Shown here one piece after another: positions 26,663-35,300 of a stretch of 64,000 nucleotides of DNA. Every line of letters starts with the position of its first letter. Positions within the stretch are counted from its first letter, which is position 1. This DNA comes from Prevotella melaninogenica. GTDB taxonomy: Bacteria > Bacteroidota > Bacteroidia > Bacteroidales > Bacteroidaceae. The notes beneath the pieces are model-generated. The model did not search any database, had not been told where the DNA came from, and saw nothing but the letters and a program-made list of their open reading frames with translations. Location of the stretch: positions 1,054,001 through 1,118,000 of the forward strand of contig NZ_CP054010.1 of NCBI RefSeq assembly GCF_013267595.1. The letters run 5' to 3'. The position numbers and the translations under genes were made by a program.

Positions 26663-28375
26663 ATGAAGAAGCTTTTTTTATTTACGCTCCTTTGCGTAAT
26701 AACGATGACAACACAAGCACAGACGAATCTCTCCGACTATCTTACGAAGCGCATGCCGAAGCGAGAGACGCGTGCCGTATGGCTTACGACACTTGCTAAC
26801 CTTGATTGGCCGAAGAACTACGCACGGTCGGAAGAAAGCATCAAACTGCAAAAGCAGGAACTCATTGACATTCTCGATAAATATCAGAAGGCAAATATCA
26901 ACACCGTACTCTTGCAGGCACGTGTGCGTGCAGCTACGATTTATCCGTCGGATATTGAGCCTTGGGACCAGTGTATCACTGGCGTTGAGGGTAGGGCACC
27001 GGGTTATGGCTACGACCCACTCGGCTTTGCCGTAGAGGAATGTCACAAACGTGGCATGGAAATTCACGCATGGATAGCGACGATTCCGGTGGGTGCAAAG
27101 AACTCATTGGGCTGTAGAACGCTGATGAAGAAGGGCTTTCGAATTAGAAACTTCTCAACGGGTTCTTATCTCGACCCTGCCGATCCCGGTGTTGCACCTT
27201 ACCTTGCCTCTATCTGTGGAGAGATTGTAAGAAAGTATGATGTGGACGGTATCAACCTCGACTATATCCGTTACCCTGATGGATGGCCACGTCCTTCTTA
27301 CCGTGATGGCGATACGCCCGACCAGCGTCGCAGCAATATCACAGCCATTGTGCGTGCTATTCATGACGAGGTGAAAGCTATCAAACCATGGGTGAAGATG
27401 TCGTGCTCGCCAATCGGTAAGCATGCCGACCTCAGTCGTTATAGTTCAAAGAATTTCAATGCCCACGACCGTGTTTCACAAGAGGCGCAGGAGTGGATGA
27501 GATTAGGACTGATGGACCAGCTCTATCCGATGCAATACTTCCGTGGCGACAACTATTACCCTTTTGTTGCAGACTGGGTTGAGAATGCTTATAAGCGTGA
27601 GATAGTGACAGGTTTGGGTACTTACTTCCTCGATCCACGTGAGGGTAATTGGACGTTGGGCGACCTCACCCGCCAGATGTATGTCAGTCGTGACCTCGGA
27701 GTGGGACATGCTCACTTCCGTTCTTACTTCCTCACGGCTAATAAGCAGGGTGTCTACGACTTTGAGAAGCAGTTTAATGCTACGCTTTCTCTCCCTCATA
27801 AGATGCAGGGTGTTGCATCAACGGCTGCCATGCCATATGCTGTCAACTCCTCATTGGTAGAACGTCGAGAGGATAAGTCGGTGATTCTGAGGTGGAAGGC
27901 GGTCACTCCTTATTATAATATATACGCCAGCTACACCTATCCTGTTGATACTGAGGATGCGCGAAACTTGCTCTTTGTACGTTATACTGGTCAGACGCTG
28001 CAGTTGAAGAACGTGAATCCTAACCTCTATTTTGCGGTTAGAGGTATGGATCGTTACGGATTAGAAACACCTGCTTTACAGGAGAATATGAAGTCTACAA
28101 TGCTTTCGAAGTCTCCTGTTTCACTGCTCGCTAATGATGGTAACACCCTCACCCTCCCTGCTGCAGCAAAGCTAACGGATGCCGATCGTTATGTAATCCT
28201 CTCTTTGCAGGGTGTCATCCTCCGCATTATCAACGCTAAATCGGTAAGAAACAACCAGTTATATATCGGCTCCCTGTCCGATGGAATGTATTCCCTCAAG
28301 GTCTATAACCACAAGAAGAAGTCCTTCATGTTAGGTTCGTTCATGGTCAAGAGGGCTTCGAAGTTGATGAGTTAA
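26663..28375 (+). CDS. GHL10-family glycosidase-like exported protein
   Basis: A 570-aa protein with a signal peptide (residues 1-19, ending TQAQ). The GHL10 barrel spans about 35-370: ETRAVWLTTLANLDWPK, KANINTVLLQARVRAATIYP, ECHKRGMEIHAWIATIPV, VRKYDVDGINLDYIRYP with conserved Asp residues, and SCSPIGKHADLSRYSS. A fibronectin-III-like stretch (about 390-480) and a short C-terminal beta module ending SLKVYNHKKKSFMLGSFMVK follow, the latter resembling a degenerate sorting tail. It is a paralogue of 6998-8518 with a somewhat different C-terminus. Substrate unknown. Confidence 0.85.
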   Translation: MKKLFLFTLLCVITMTTQAQTNLSDYLTKRMPKRETRAVWLTTLANLDWPKNYARSEESIKLQKQELIDILDKYQKANINTVLLQARVRAATIYPSDIEPWDQCITGVEGRAPGYGYDPLGFAVEECHKRGMEIHAWIATIPVGAKNSLGCRTLMKKGFRIRNFSTGSYLDPADPGVAPYLASICGEIVRKYDVDGINLDYIRYPDGWPRPSYRDGDTPDQRRSNITAIVRAIHDEVKAIKPWVKMSCSPIGKHADLSRYSSKNFNAHDRVSQEAQEWMRLGLMDQLYPMQYFRGDNYYPFVADWVENAYKREIVTGLGTYFLDPREGNWTLGDLTRQMYVSRDLGVGHAHFRSYFLTANKQGVYDFEKQFNATLSLPHKMQGVASTAAMPYAVNSSLVERREDKSVILRWKAVTPYYNIYASYTYPVDTEDARNLLFVRYTGQTLQLKNVNPNLYFAVRGMDRYGLETPALQENMKSTMLSKSPVSLLANDGNTLTLPAAAKLTDADRYVILSLQGVILRIINAKSVRNNQLYIGSLSDGMYSLKVYNHKKKSFMLGSFMVKRASKLMS

Positions 28376-28684
28376 CGAGTAGACAGGTTAACAAGTTGCT
28401 TGTAGACAGGGTATGTAAAGACAGAGTAACATAAGAACAAGTTTTTTAGTTAACAAGTTTTTAGTCAACGAATAAACCAGTTGATAAGTAAACAAGTTAT
28501 ATGCTTTGTTTGCTATCAACTGGTTTATTTTTTTTATCTATCAAGTAACATGTCAACTCGTTTACTTGTTCACGTGTCAACTTGTCCACTTGTTACTCGA
28601 AAGAACTTTGTTCATCTGTTACTTTGTCTTTTATTTTACCCCGTCTACAAGCAACTGGTTCACTTGTCCACTTGACAAACTCGT
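28376..28684. repeat. 8-nt-period repeat region between convergent genes
   Basis: Dense octamer-like repeats of GTTAACAA/GTAAACAA on the left and ACTTGTCA/ACTCGTTT on the right, so the two halves are broadly inverted. A strong terminator hairpin sits in the middle. Frames read from this stretch are artefacts. Confidence 0.75.
28471..28536. terminator. Terminator built from octamer repeats
   Basis: AATAAACCAGTTGATA (28471-28486) and TATCAACTGGTTTATT (28514-28529), a perfect 16-bp stem followed by a run of T. Confidence 0.9.
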
Positions 28685-29311
28685 CTACTTAAAAAACTGT
28701 TCACGTGGGGTTTCAATGATAGACATCACAAGGACATCATTTATTTTGCGTTGCTCTTCGGTTGAGGCAAGGCGGTCTCTCTCAGCCTCATACAGTGCCT
28801 TTGCTTTTTTAGGTCCCTCCATTAACCTGATGGCAAAACATCGGTTTATCTCGTGTGCACTATCATTATCTTTCTCATAGAGTCTCTTGAAGTTTACTTC
28901 AGCACGCTTGTAGTAGTCCATTGCTTCCTTCTTATTCCCCAACTTCTCATAGAACATACCAGCACCAAGAAGTGTGTAAGGCTCTGTTGGGTTACGCTTT
29001 AGGTAAGCATTTAGCGTCTCTAACGCCTGTATCAAATCACCTTGATTTTTGAGATATTCCGCCTTGTGAGCGTAAGCAAGCTGATAGTCGGGGTCCTTAT
29101 CAATAGCGCAATCAAGCAAAGTCATCGCCTTCTTCACAGAGTCAGGTGAGTTCGAGTGATTTGTATATGCGTTTACTGCCTGGTTGTGTAACTCGATTAC
29201 AGCTGGGTCAGGTTTATGACCACAGCAAAGTTTCTCATTGCGTTGCGCATTGCAGGATGTCAATGTTAGAAACATGAATAGTGATAATGCCAAAAGAAAA
29301 TTACGATTCAT
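28685..29311 (-). CDS. TPR-repeat lipoprotein
   Basis: A 208-aa lipoprotein with lipobox LTSC after the signal peptide. About residues 55-165 form tandem tetratricopeptide repeats: AMTLLDCAIDKDPDYQLAYA, LIQALETLNAYLKRNPTEPY and GNKKEAMDYYKRAEVNFKRL. CCGHKPDP just after the mature start gives two extra cysteines. TPR lipoproteins serve as scaffolds in the envelope; the partner is unknown. Convergent to the GHL10 gene, with a terminator between them. Upstream is a long region without genes. Confidence 0.82.
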   Translation of the reverse strand: MNRNFLLALSLFMFLTLTSCNAQRNEKLCCGHKPDPAVIELHNQAVNAYTNHSNSPDSVKKAMTLLDCAIDKDPDYQLAYAHKAEYLKNQGDLIQALETLNAYLKRNPTEPYTLLGAGMFYEKLGNKKEAMDYYKRAEVNFKRLYEKDNDSAHEINRCFAIRLMEGPKKAKALYEAERDRLASTEEQRKINDVLVMSIIETPREQFFK

Positions 29312-29725
29312 AGGTTTTAATATTTTAAGTTTAAGAATAAGAGTATTCTATTGTTTAGGTTGACCTCCATTCTAATGAAGTATATCTATCTCTGCGTTTG
29401 CATAAACGCAAAAGTTCTTCTCGTGGCAAAGATAATACTTTTTTATTAAATTAAAAATTAATTGTTACATAATACTGCCTTGCCTTAATAAAATAGCAGG
29501 ACAGAACTTCAAAGAGATGGTTCACGTCGTCTGTATATAACTTACTACGGAATGGCTGATTATGCTATTAAAAGACGCAAATACGGAGGGCGTTTTCACT
29601 TGGCATATACCTTATATATAGCTTTGTAAAAAGTCTTCAGTCTTCTTCAACGTTTCCAACATGGGTAATCATAAGGATAAAATATTAATTCTGAAAGGTG
29701 AAGTATGCGCTTAATGCTGTGGTGT

Positions 29726-29783
29726 CGGTGCTTAGCACATCGTGTGCGGATGCTTCGCACATATGGTGCGGGGCACTGAATGC
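29726..29783. repeat. G/C-rich TTAGCACAT hairpin repeat
   Basis: Contains TTAGCACAT, GTGTGCGGA and GGTGCGG blocks shared in another order with 39326-39387. Confidence 0.55.
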
Positions 29784-30014
29784 TCTGCAAATGGTTACTG
29801 ATAGGGTGTCAACTTGTTGTTTGGAAGGAGTTAAATGACTATGAATAAGCTCATTCTATTTGGTCGTACGACTTAATATCTTAGGGAAATAAGGTGTTAT
29901 TTAACTAAAGAAGATTCAGCATGAGGGCATCAACGATTTAACGATTATCGGATAGCAATAGTTAAAAATATTAAATATTGTATTTGCAACAATGAATATT
30001 TAAAAGAATATGTT

Positions 30015-30022
30015 TATATTTG
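30015..30022 (+). promoter_or_regulatory. -7 box before the lectin-like gene
   Basis: TATATTTG followed by CCATCGAC; no -33 at normal spacing. Confidence 0.5.
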
Positions 30023-30177
30023 CCATCGACTTAAAGAAGGTAGGTGACTCCTTTATTAAGGCCCAAAAGATAAAACCTAAAATATAAACTTAACGGTAGA
30101 AAATAGTAAACCCTAATCGAAGTAGAAACTAACATCTATTAAAAAATAAAACAAAAACCAATTATTTATTACAACTT

Positions 30178-31473
30178 ATGAAAAAATTCTTTACTCTACT
30201 CTCATTGTGCATGGTCGCAATGACAACTTTCGCTCAGTGGGTTTCAGTTCCTGAGAGCGGTGAAAAGTACTACATCGCTGTTGGTAACCAGAAAGTGGGT
30301 TACGTTACAGCTAATGGCGATGGTGAGAAGTTGACAGCTAAGGCTGCTTCTTTGGGTGATGCTGAAAAGCAGACTTGGACTTGTACAAAGAATGCTGATG
30401 AGACTTGGACATTTACTGTTACTGTTGATGGCAACACTTGGACAATGTATACCAATGCGGGTGAGCGTCTTGCTGCTGGTTCTGATACTGGCGAGAACTT
30501 CAAGGCTTTCAAAATTATCGACCACAATGACGATCCTTCAGCAGCCTTTGGTGCTATCAAGATGCTTGAAAAGGATGGTAATGCTTTCGTGAACATCTAC
30601 AGTGGTCAGAAGTTAGGTAATGAGTATGGTCCTTGGACTGAAACAGACAATGGTTCTAAGGTTTACTTTATCAAGGCTTCTGAGGTAGAGATTCCACACT
30701 GGGACTTTGATTTCAGTACTTTCCGGCAGGGTGACAACAGTACTCGTTACTTCATTCAGTTCAACAGACCTGCAGCTAACAACCCAACATATGGTCCTAC
30801 TGGTTTGGCTGGTGTTACAGGTAACAAGCTGATGCTCTCTGTAGACAAGGATACTCTGATTGCTGACTCTCTTATAAAGGGTGATGTAAACTTCAGATAT
30901 AAGGTATGGCACATTACAGATTTCGATGCTGATTCTAAGAAGATAGTTCTCGTTAACGAGGCTGGTCAGTACATCAAGTACACTGATTTGGCAACAGAGA
31001 TGTCAGGTGGTAACGATATGTATAAGAAGAACGAGGCTGGTGAGTGGGTACGCAACGGCAAAAGTGGTGGTGGTAAAATGACAGGTGCTTTCATGGCAAC
31101 TACAGACCCACAGGAGCTCTACATCTTCGAAAGCAATCAGGGTAGTGAGTGCTACTCTATCGGTGATAGCAATGACAAGGAGTCACAGAACTTCCTTAAC
31201 GTATGGGGTAACGTAGGATGGCACCACTTCATGGGTAAGTGGAAGGTTAACGACATTAACAACGCCCTTAAGCTCATTCCAATCAATGAAGTGTTGAGCG
31301 ATGATGAGATTGCAGAGATGGATGCAGCAACTGGTATTTCTAACGTTAGGGTACAGGAGAAGCAGGCTGATGGTTATGTCTACACCCTCGATGGTCGCAT
31401 GGTAGCTAAGAGCCTCAATGGTCTTGCTAAGGGCTTGTACATCGTAAATGGCAAGAAGGTTGTTGTGAAGTAA
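30178..31473 (+). CDS. Secreted lectin-like protein with sorting tail
   Basis: A 431-aa protein with a signal peptide (1-19, ending TFAQ). It has two beta-trefoil (ricin-like) style modules: YYIAVGNQKVGYVTANGDGE with TWTCTKN at about 25-160, and RYFIQFNRP with YKVWHITDFDADSKKIVLVN at about 195-345. The C-terminus YVYTLDGRMVAKSLNGLAKG then LYIVNGKKVVVK matches the tails of the 746-aa and BspA-like proteins. It is the first gene of a run with GH95 and GH2 enzymes that carry similar N-terminal modules, so a glycan-binding role is likely. The module call is from the W-x-(V/I) and Q/K pattern, not from a search. Confidence 0.7.
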   Translation: MKKFFTLLSLCMVAMTTFAQWVSVPESGEKYYIAVGNQKVGYVTANGDGEKLTAKAASLGDAEKQTWTCTKNADETWTFTVTVDGNTWTMYTNAGERLAAGSDTGENFKAFKIIDHNDDPSAAFGAIKMLEKDGNAFVNIYSGQKLGNEYGPWTETDNGSKVYFIKASEVEIPHWDFDFSTFRQGDNSTRYFIQFNRPAANNPTYGPTGLAGVTGNKLMLSVDKDTLIADSLIKGDVNFRYKVWHITDFDADSKKIVLVNEAGQYIKYTDLATEMSGGNDMYKKNEAGEWVRNGKSGGGKMTGAFMATTDPQELYIFESNQGSECYSIGDSNDKESQNFLNVWGNVGWHHFMGKWKVNDINNALKLIPINEVLSDDEIAEMDAATGISNVRVQEKQADGYVYTLDGRMVAKSLNGLAKGLYIVNGKKVVVK

Positions 31474-31492
31474 GTTTCACAATGAAAATAGT

Positions 31493-31547
31493 TTAACCCC
31501 CATTTGTCAAATGACAATGCTGTTGTCTAAGGGCAGATAGGGGTTAA
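31493..31547 (+). terminator. Hairpin after the lectin-like gene
   Basis: TTAACCCC (31493-31500) and GGGGTTAA (31540-31547). It precedes and touches the larger inverted repeat 31546-31666. Confidence 0.55.
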
Positions 31548-31670
31548 GGGGCTGTATCAAAAGGAAGGATACACTTGAGGGTGTGTCTGTTAGCAGGCTA
31601 AGCATAGATGCACAACATGTGTAATTCTACCACTTGCCACTGACACCATTTTGATACAACCCCCTTTTTC
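31546..31670. repeat. Inverted repeat AAGGGGCTGTATCAAAA...TTTTGATACA
   Basis: AAGGGGCTGTATCAAAA (31546-31562) and TTTTGATACAACCCCCTT (31649-31666) with an 86-nt interior, then TTTTT. It may act as a terminator; the large loop also fits a tiny non-autonomous transposon. A short version with a 15-nt loop is at 52952-52994. Confidence 0.6.
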
Positions 31671-31726
31671 GTCTTATTGTTCAACATTAATAATTAAATA
31701 ATTATCACAATATCTTATCCTCTATT

Positions 31727-34700
31727 ATGAATATCTGTAAGCGTCTTTGTGCTGCTTTTCTCTTGTCTGTCGTATGTGTCGGACAAGTTTATGCACAAGG
31801 TTATCCTCGCATCAGTACCAAAGGCAATGAGCATTGGTATTACGTTAAGTATCTTCGTTCTAACAACGTGTTGGAAGACAAGGGCGAAAAGCAAAAGTGC
31901 CTTACTGCCGTTCCACAGGTTATGAATGGAGATCGCCAGTTATGGAAGGTGGTAGCGGCAGAGAACTTTGGTCGTAATAAGAAGTACCAGTTGGTAAGTA
32001 AGAGCGGTCGTACCCTTTATGTCAATGGCACAAATCCTTATAGTTCGCGTTTTATGGCGGCTACTAAGGCTACAGATATTACCTCATTCCACATCTTCCA
32101 GAGTATGAATAACAGCTTTGGAACGGGTGCATTCGAGTTGGCACCAGACTCTACTGGCAGTCATGTGATGAACCAAGTGGGAGAGATTAGGGCTGGACAA
32201 GAGATTGGACTGTGGGATAAGGGCGACATCAACAACGTGTTGACCTTTGTCAGCAAGGATGACATGGAGTTCCCATACTATATGCCAGTCATCTCAACAG
32301 CTGCAAATCCTGTTTATTATTACATCCAGTTCCAGACTGGTAACTGGCTTTTGAGTGCCAAGGGGGATAAGGCAACCTGCCAAACAGCCTCATTGCATAA
32401 TGGTAATCTTGATGACATGCTATGGCGTGTATCAGAGAAAGACGGCAAATACGCTTTTGTTAGCAAGAGTGGAAAGATTCTTTATATCAGCGATTCATAC
32501 GTCAACGCTGCAAAGGCTCGCAACGTGAAGGATACGCTCTTTACGATGGTGGAGTCAAATAACGCATTGGGTGGCTTCGAGATTGGTAAGTCAACCACAG
32601 GACGTAACTTCTTTAATATGTTCCAAGGTGCTGGTGAGGGTAAGTTAATCAGCTTCTGGGACTTGGGCGATGGGGGCAATGTAGTGCGCTTTGTACCAGC
32701 AGAAGAGTTGGTACCAGTGTCAGGTATTGCTACTTTTAATCCTGCCAACAAATACACGCTTTGGTATACAAAGCCCGCAACCAACTGGATGACCTCTTGT
32801 CTTCCTATCGGAAACGGTCAGTTTGGTGCAACTTTGATGGGCGATGTAGCCATTGACGACGTACAATTTAACGACAAGACCCTTTGGAGCGGTAAGCTTG
32901 GTGGGCTGACGAGCACGGCTGCTTACGGTTATTATCTTAACTTTGGCAACCTTTATATCCGTAGTCGTGGAATGTCAAAGGTAACAGACTACGTGCGTTA
33001 CCTCGATATCAACGATGCCGTAGCAGGTGTGAGATATACGATGGACGGCGTAGCATACAGTCGTACTTACTTCGCAAGCAATCCTGATAGCTGTGTGGTA
33101 GTTCGCTATACAGCCTCACAGAATGGTAAAATCAATACAACGCTTACACTGAAGAATCAGAACGGACGTAACGTAAGTTATACCGTTGATAATAACAATC
33201 AGGCAACGATTACCTTCGATGGTCAGATCGCTCGCCAAGATGATCATGGTGCAACAACACCAGAGAGCTATTATTGTGTAGCGCGCATCGTGACCGATGG
33301 CGGTACGATTACTAAGAATGCAAAGGGCGTTATTGAGGTAAATGGTGCCAATAGCATGACTGTTTATCTCCGTGGTTTGACCGACTTCGACCCCGACGCA
33401 CCGACATATGTGTCTGGAGCTAACCTCCTTGCAGCTCGTGCAGCAGCGACAGTGAATGGCGCACAGAACAAGGGTTACGATGCTTTGTTTGCAGCACATA
33501 AGACCGATTATAAGTCGCTCTTCGATCGTTGTCAGCTGACCCTCGGTGATGTGAAGAACAATATTCCAACCCCACAGCTCATCAGCAGCTATCGTAACAA
33601 CCAGCATGACAACCTCTTCTTAGAGGAACTCTACTTCAATTATGGTCGTTACCTCCTTATCAGTTCAAGCCGTGGCATATCGCTCCCAGCTAACTTACAA
33701 GGTATTTGGAACGACAACAACACCCCTGCATGGCACGCTGATATCCATGCGAACATCAACGTACAGATGAATTACTGGCCTGCTGAGCCAACCAACCTCT
33801 CTGAACTTCACCGCCCATTCCTCGATTATATCTATCGTGAGGCATGTGTGAAGCCTACATGGCGTCGCTTTGCACCGGACATGGGTCACGTGAATACAGG
33901 TTGGACCTTACCAACGGAGAATAACATCTATGGCTCTGGTACTACCTTTGCCAACACCTATACCGTTGCTAATGCGTGGTATTGCCAGCACCTCTGGCAG
34001 CACTATACCTACACAATGGACAAGGATTTCCTGCGCACAAAGGCATTCCCTGCGATGAAGTCGGCTGTCGACTATTGGTTTAAGAAACTCGTGAAGGCTG
34101 CTGACGGCACCTATGAGTGTCCTAATGAGTGGTCACCAGAACACGGACCAACAGAAAATGCTACCGCACACAGCCAGCAGTTGGTTTGGGATCTCTTCAA
34201 TAACACACGCAAGGCGATTAAGGTTCTTGGTGATGATGTAGTGTCAAAGGCGTTCCGTGATTCGCTTGCAACCTACTTTGCTAAACTCGACGACGGTTGC
34301 CATACAGAGGTAAATCCTGCTGATGGACAGACTTATCTCCGTGAGTGGAAGTACTCTTCACAGTTTAATAACCCAAGCAAAATCGGTGTAAACGAGTATA
34401 AGGCACACCGTCATATCTCTCATTTGATGGGGCTTTATCCTTGTACACAGATCAGTGAAGATGCCGATAAGACCGTCTTTGAGGCTGCTCGTCAGTCGCT
34501 GATAGCTCGTGGTGATGGTCATGGAACTGGTTGGTCACTCGGTCATAAGATTAATCTTAACGCCCGTGCCTACGAAGGTCTCCACTGTCATAACCTTATC
34601 AAGCGCGCTTTACAGCAGACTTGGGACACCGGAACAAACGAGGCTGCAGGTGGTATCTATGAGAACCTCTGGGATGCTCATGCACCTTATCAGATTGATG

Positions 34701-35218
34701 GTAACTTCGGTTATACAGCTGGTGTAGCCGAAATGCTCCTGCAGAGTCATAATGATAAACTCGTGATTCTCCCTGCCTTGCCAACAACATTCTGGCAGAA
34801 GGGTTCAGTGAAGGGCTTGAAGGCAGTGGGCAACTTCACCGTTGACATTGATTGGGCTGCTGCGAAGGCTACGAAGGTACAGATTGTTTCAAACATGGGT
34901 ATAACCTGTATTGTGAAATATGCTAACGTAGCAAAGGAGTATAAGGTGACGACTGCTGACGGAAAGACGGTTAAGGCAAAGCGTATCAGTGATGACGAAA
35001 TCAGCTTCCCTACAGTGAAGGGCGGTGTGTATTTCATTGTTTCTAAGACTGCAGACGCTATCGCAGCCGTACAAAAGGCGCAGGACGGTAACATCGCTTC
35101 GGTAGACTACTACAGCCTTAACGGTACAAAGACAAGTCAGTCACGGAGCCGTGGCGTTTACATCAAGCAAATGAAGTACAGCAACGGTACAACAAGCACA
35201 ACGAAAGTAATCAACTAA
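31727..35218 (+). CDS. GH95 alpha-L-fucosidase, secreted
   Basis: A 1163-aa exported protein (signal peptide 1-24, ending VYAQ). Residues about 25-335 hold two lectin-like modules (RQLWKVVAAENFGRNKKYQL, DDMLWRVSEKDGKYAFVSKS). The GH95 catalytic region runs from about 345 to 1080: CLPIGNGQFGATLMGD, VQFNDKTLWSG, QGIWNDNNTPAWHADIHANI then NVQMNYWPAEPTNL, CPNEWSPEHGPTENAT, HRHISHLMGLYP and QIDGNFGYTAGVAEML with the conserved Asp. GH95 enzymes are inverting fucosidases that act on alpha-1,2-fucosyl residues of mucin, blood-group and milk glycans. The C-terminus (SVDYYSLNGTKTSQSRSRGV then YIKQMKYSNGT) is a slightly extended sorting tail. It lies 82 bp before the GH2 gene. Confidence 0.93.
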   Translation: MNICKRLCAAFLLSVVCVGQVYAQGYPRISTKGNEHWYYVKYLRSNNVLEDKGEKQKCLTAVPQVMNGDRQLWKVVAAENFGRNKKYQLVSKSGRTLYVNGTNPYSSRFMAATKATDITSFHIFQSMNNSFGTGAFELAPDSTGSHVMNQVGEIRAGQEIGLWDKGDINNVLTFVSKDDMEFPYYMPVISTAANPVYYYIQFQTGNWLLSAKGDKATCQTASLHNGNLDDMLWRVSEKDGKYAFVSKSGKILYISDSYVNAAKARNVKDTLFTMVESNNALGGFEIGKSTTGRNFFNMFQGAGEGKLISFWDLGDGGNVVRFVPAEELVPVSGIATFNPANKYTLWYTKPATNWMTSCLPIGNGQFGATLMGDVAIDDVQFNDKTLWSGKLGGLTSTAAYGYYLNFGNLYIRSRGMSKVTDYVRYLDINDAVAGVRYTMDGVAYSRTYFASNPDSCVVVRYTASQNGKINTTLTLKNQNGRNVSYTVDNNNQATITFDGQIARQDDHGATTPESYYCVARIVTDGGTITKNAKGVIEVNGANSMTVYLRGLTDFDPDAPTYVSGANLLAARAAATVNGAQNKGYDALFAAHKTDYKSLFDRCQLTLGDVKNNIPTPQLISSYRNNQHDNLFLEELYFNYGRYLLISSSRGISLPANLQGIWNDNNTPAWHADIHANINVQMNYWPAEPTNLSELHRPFLDYIYREACVKPTWRRFAPDMGHVNTGWTLPTENNIYGSGTTFANTYTVANAWYCQHLWQHYTYTMDKDFLRTKAFPAMKSAVDYWFKKLVKAADGTYECPNEWSPEHGPTENATAHSQQLVWDLFNNTRKAIKVLGDDVVSKAFRDSLATYFAKLDDGCHTEVNPADGQTYLREWKYSSQFNNPSKIGVNEYKAHRHISHLMGLYPCTQISEDADKTVFEAARQSLIARGDGHGTGWSLGHKINLNARAYEGLHCHNLIKRALQQTWDTGTNEAAGGIYENLWDAHAPYQIDGNFGYTAGVAEMLLQSHNDKLVILPALPTTFWQKGSVKGLKAVGNFTVDIDWAAAKATKVQIVSNMGITCIVKYANVAKEYKVTTADGKTVKAKRISDDEISFPTVKGGVYFIVSKTADAIAAVQKAQDGNIASVDYYSLNGTKTSQSRSRGVYIKQMKYSNGTTSTTKVIN

Positions 35219-35236
35219 TCACAGGTTATACATCTT

Positions 35237-35268
35237 ACCCACACTTCGGCTTAGGCTGAGGTATGGGT
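35237..35268 (+). other. Hairpin between GH95 and GH2 genes
   Basis: ACCCACACTTCGGC and the near-complement GCTGAGGTATGGGT flank TTAG in the 82-bp gap. No long T run, so a stability or attenuation element is possible. Confidence 0.5.
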
Positions 35269-35300
35269 TCAACTAAAAATATCTATTATCTTTCATTCAT

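Larger units (their letters stand above)
29312..30177. other. Intergenic region with G/C-rich hairpin repeat and promoter
   Basis: AT-rich, no credible gene. A G/C-rich hairpin patch lies at 29726-29783 (GGTGCTTAGCACATCGTGTG, GGTGCGGGGCACTGAATGC) and is related to 39326-39387. The -7 box TATATTTG at 30015-30022 would give a leader of about 150 nt before the ATG at 30178. Confidence 0.6.

Noticed and set aside
28481..28880. Coding frames rightward in the octamer region
   Set aside because: Made of octamer repeats and antisense to the TPR lipoprotein gene.
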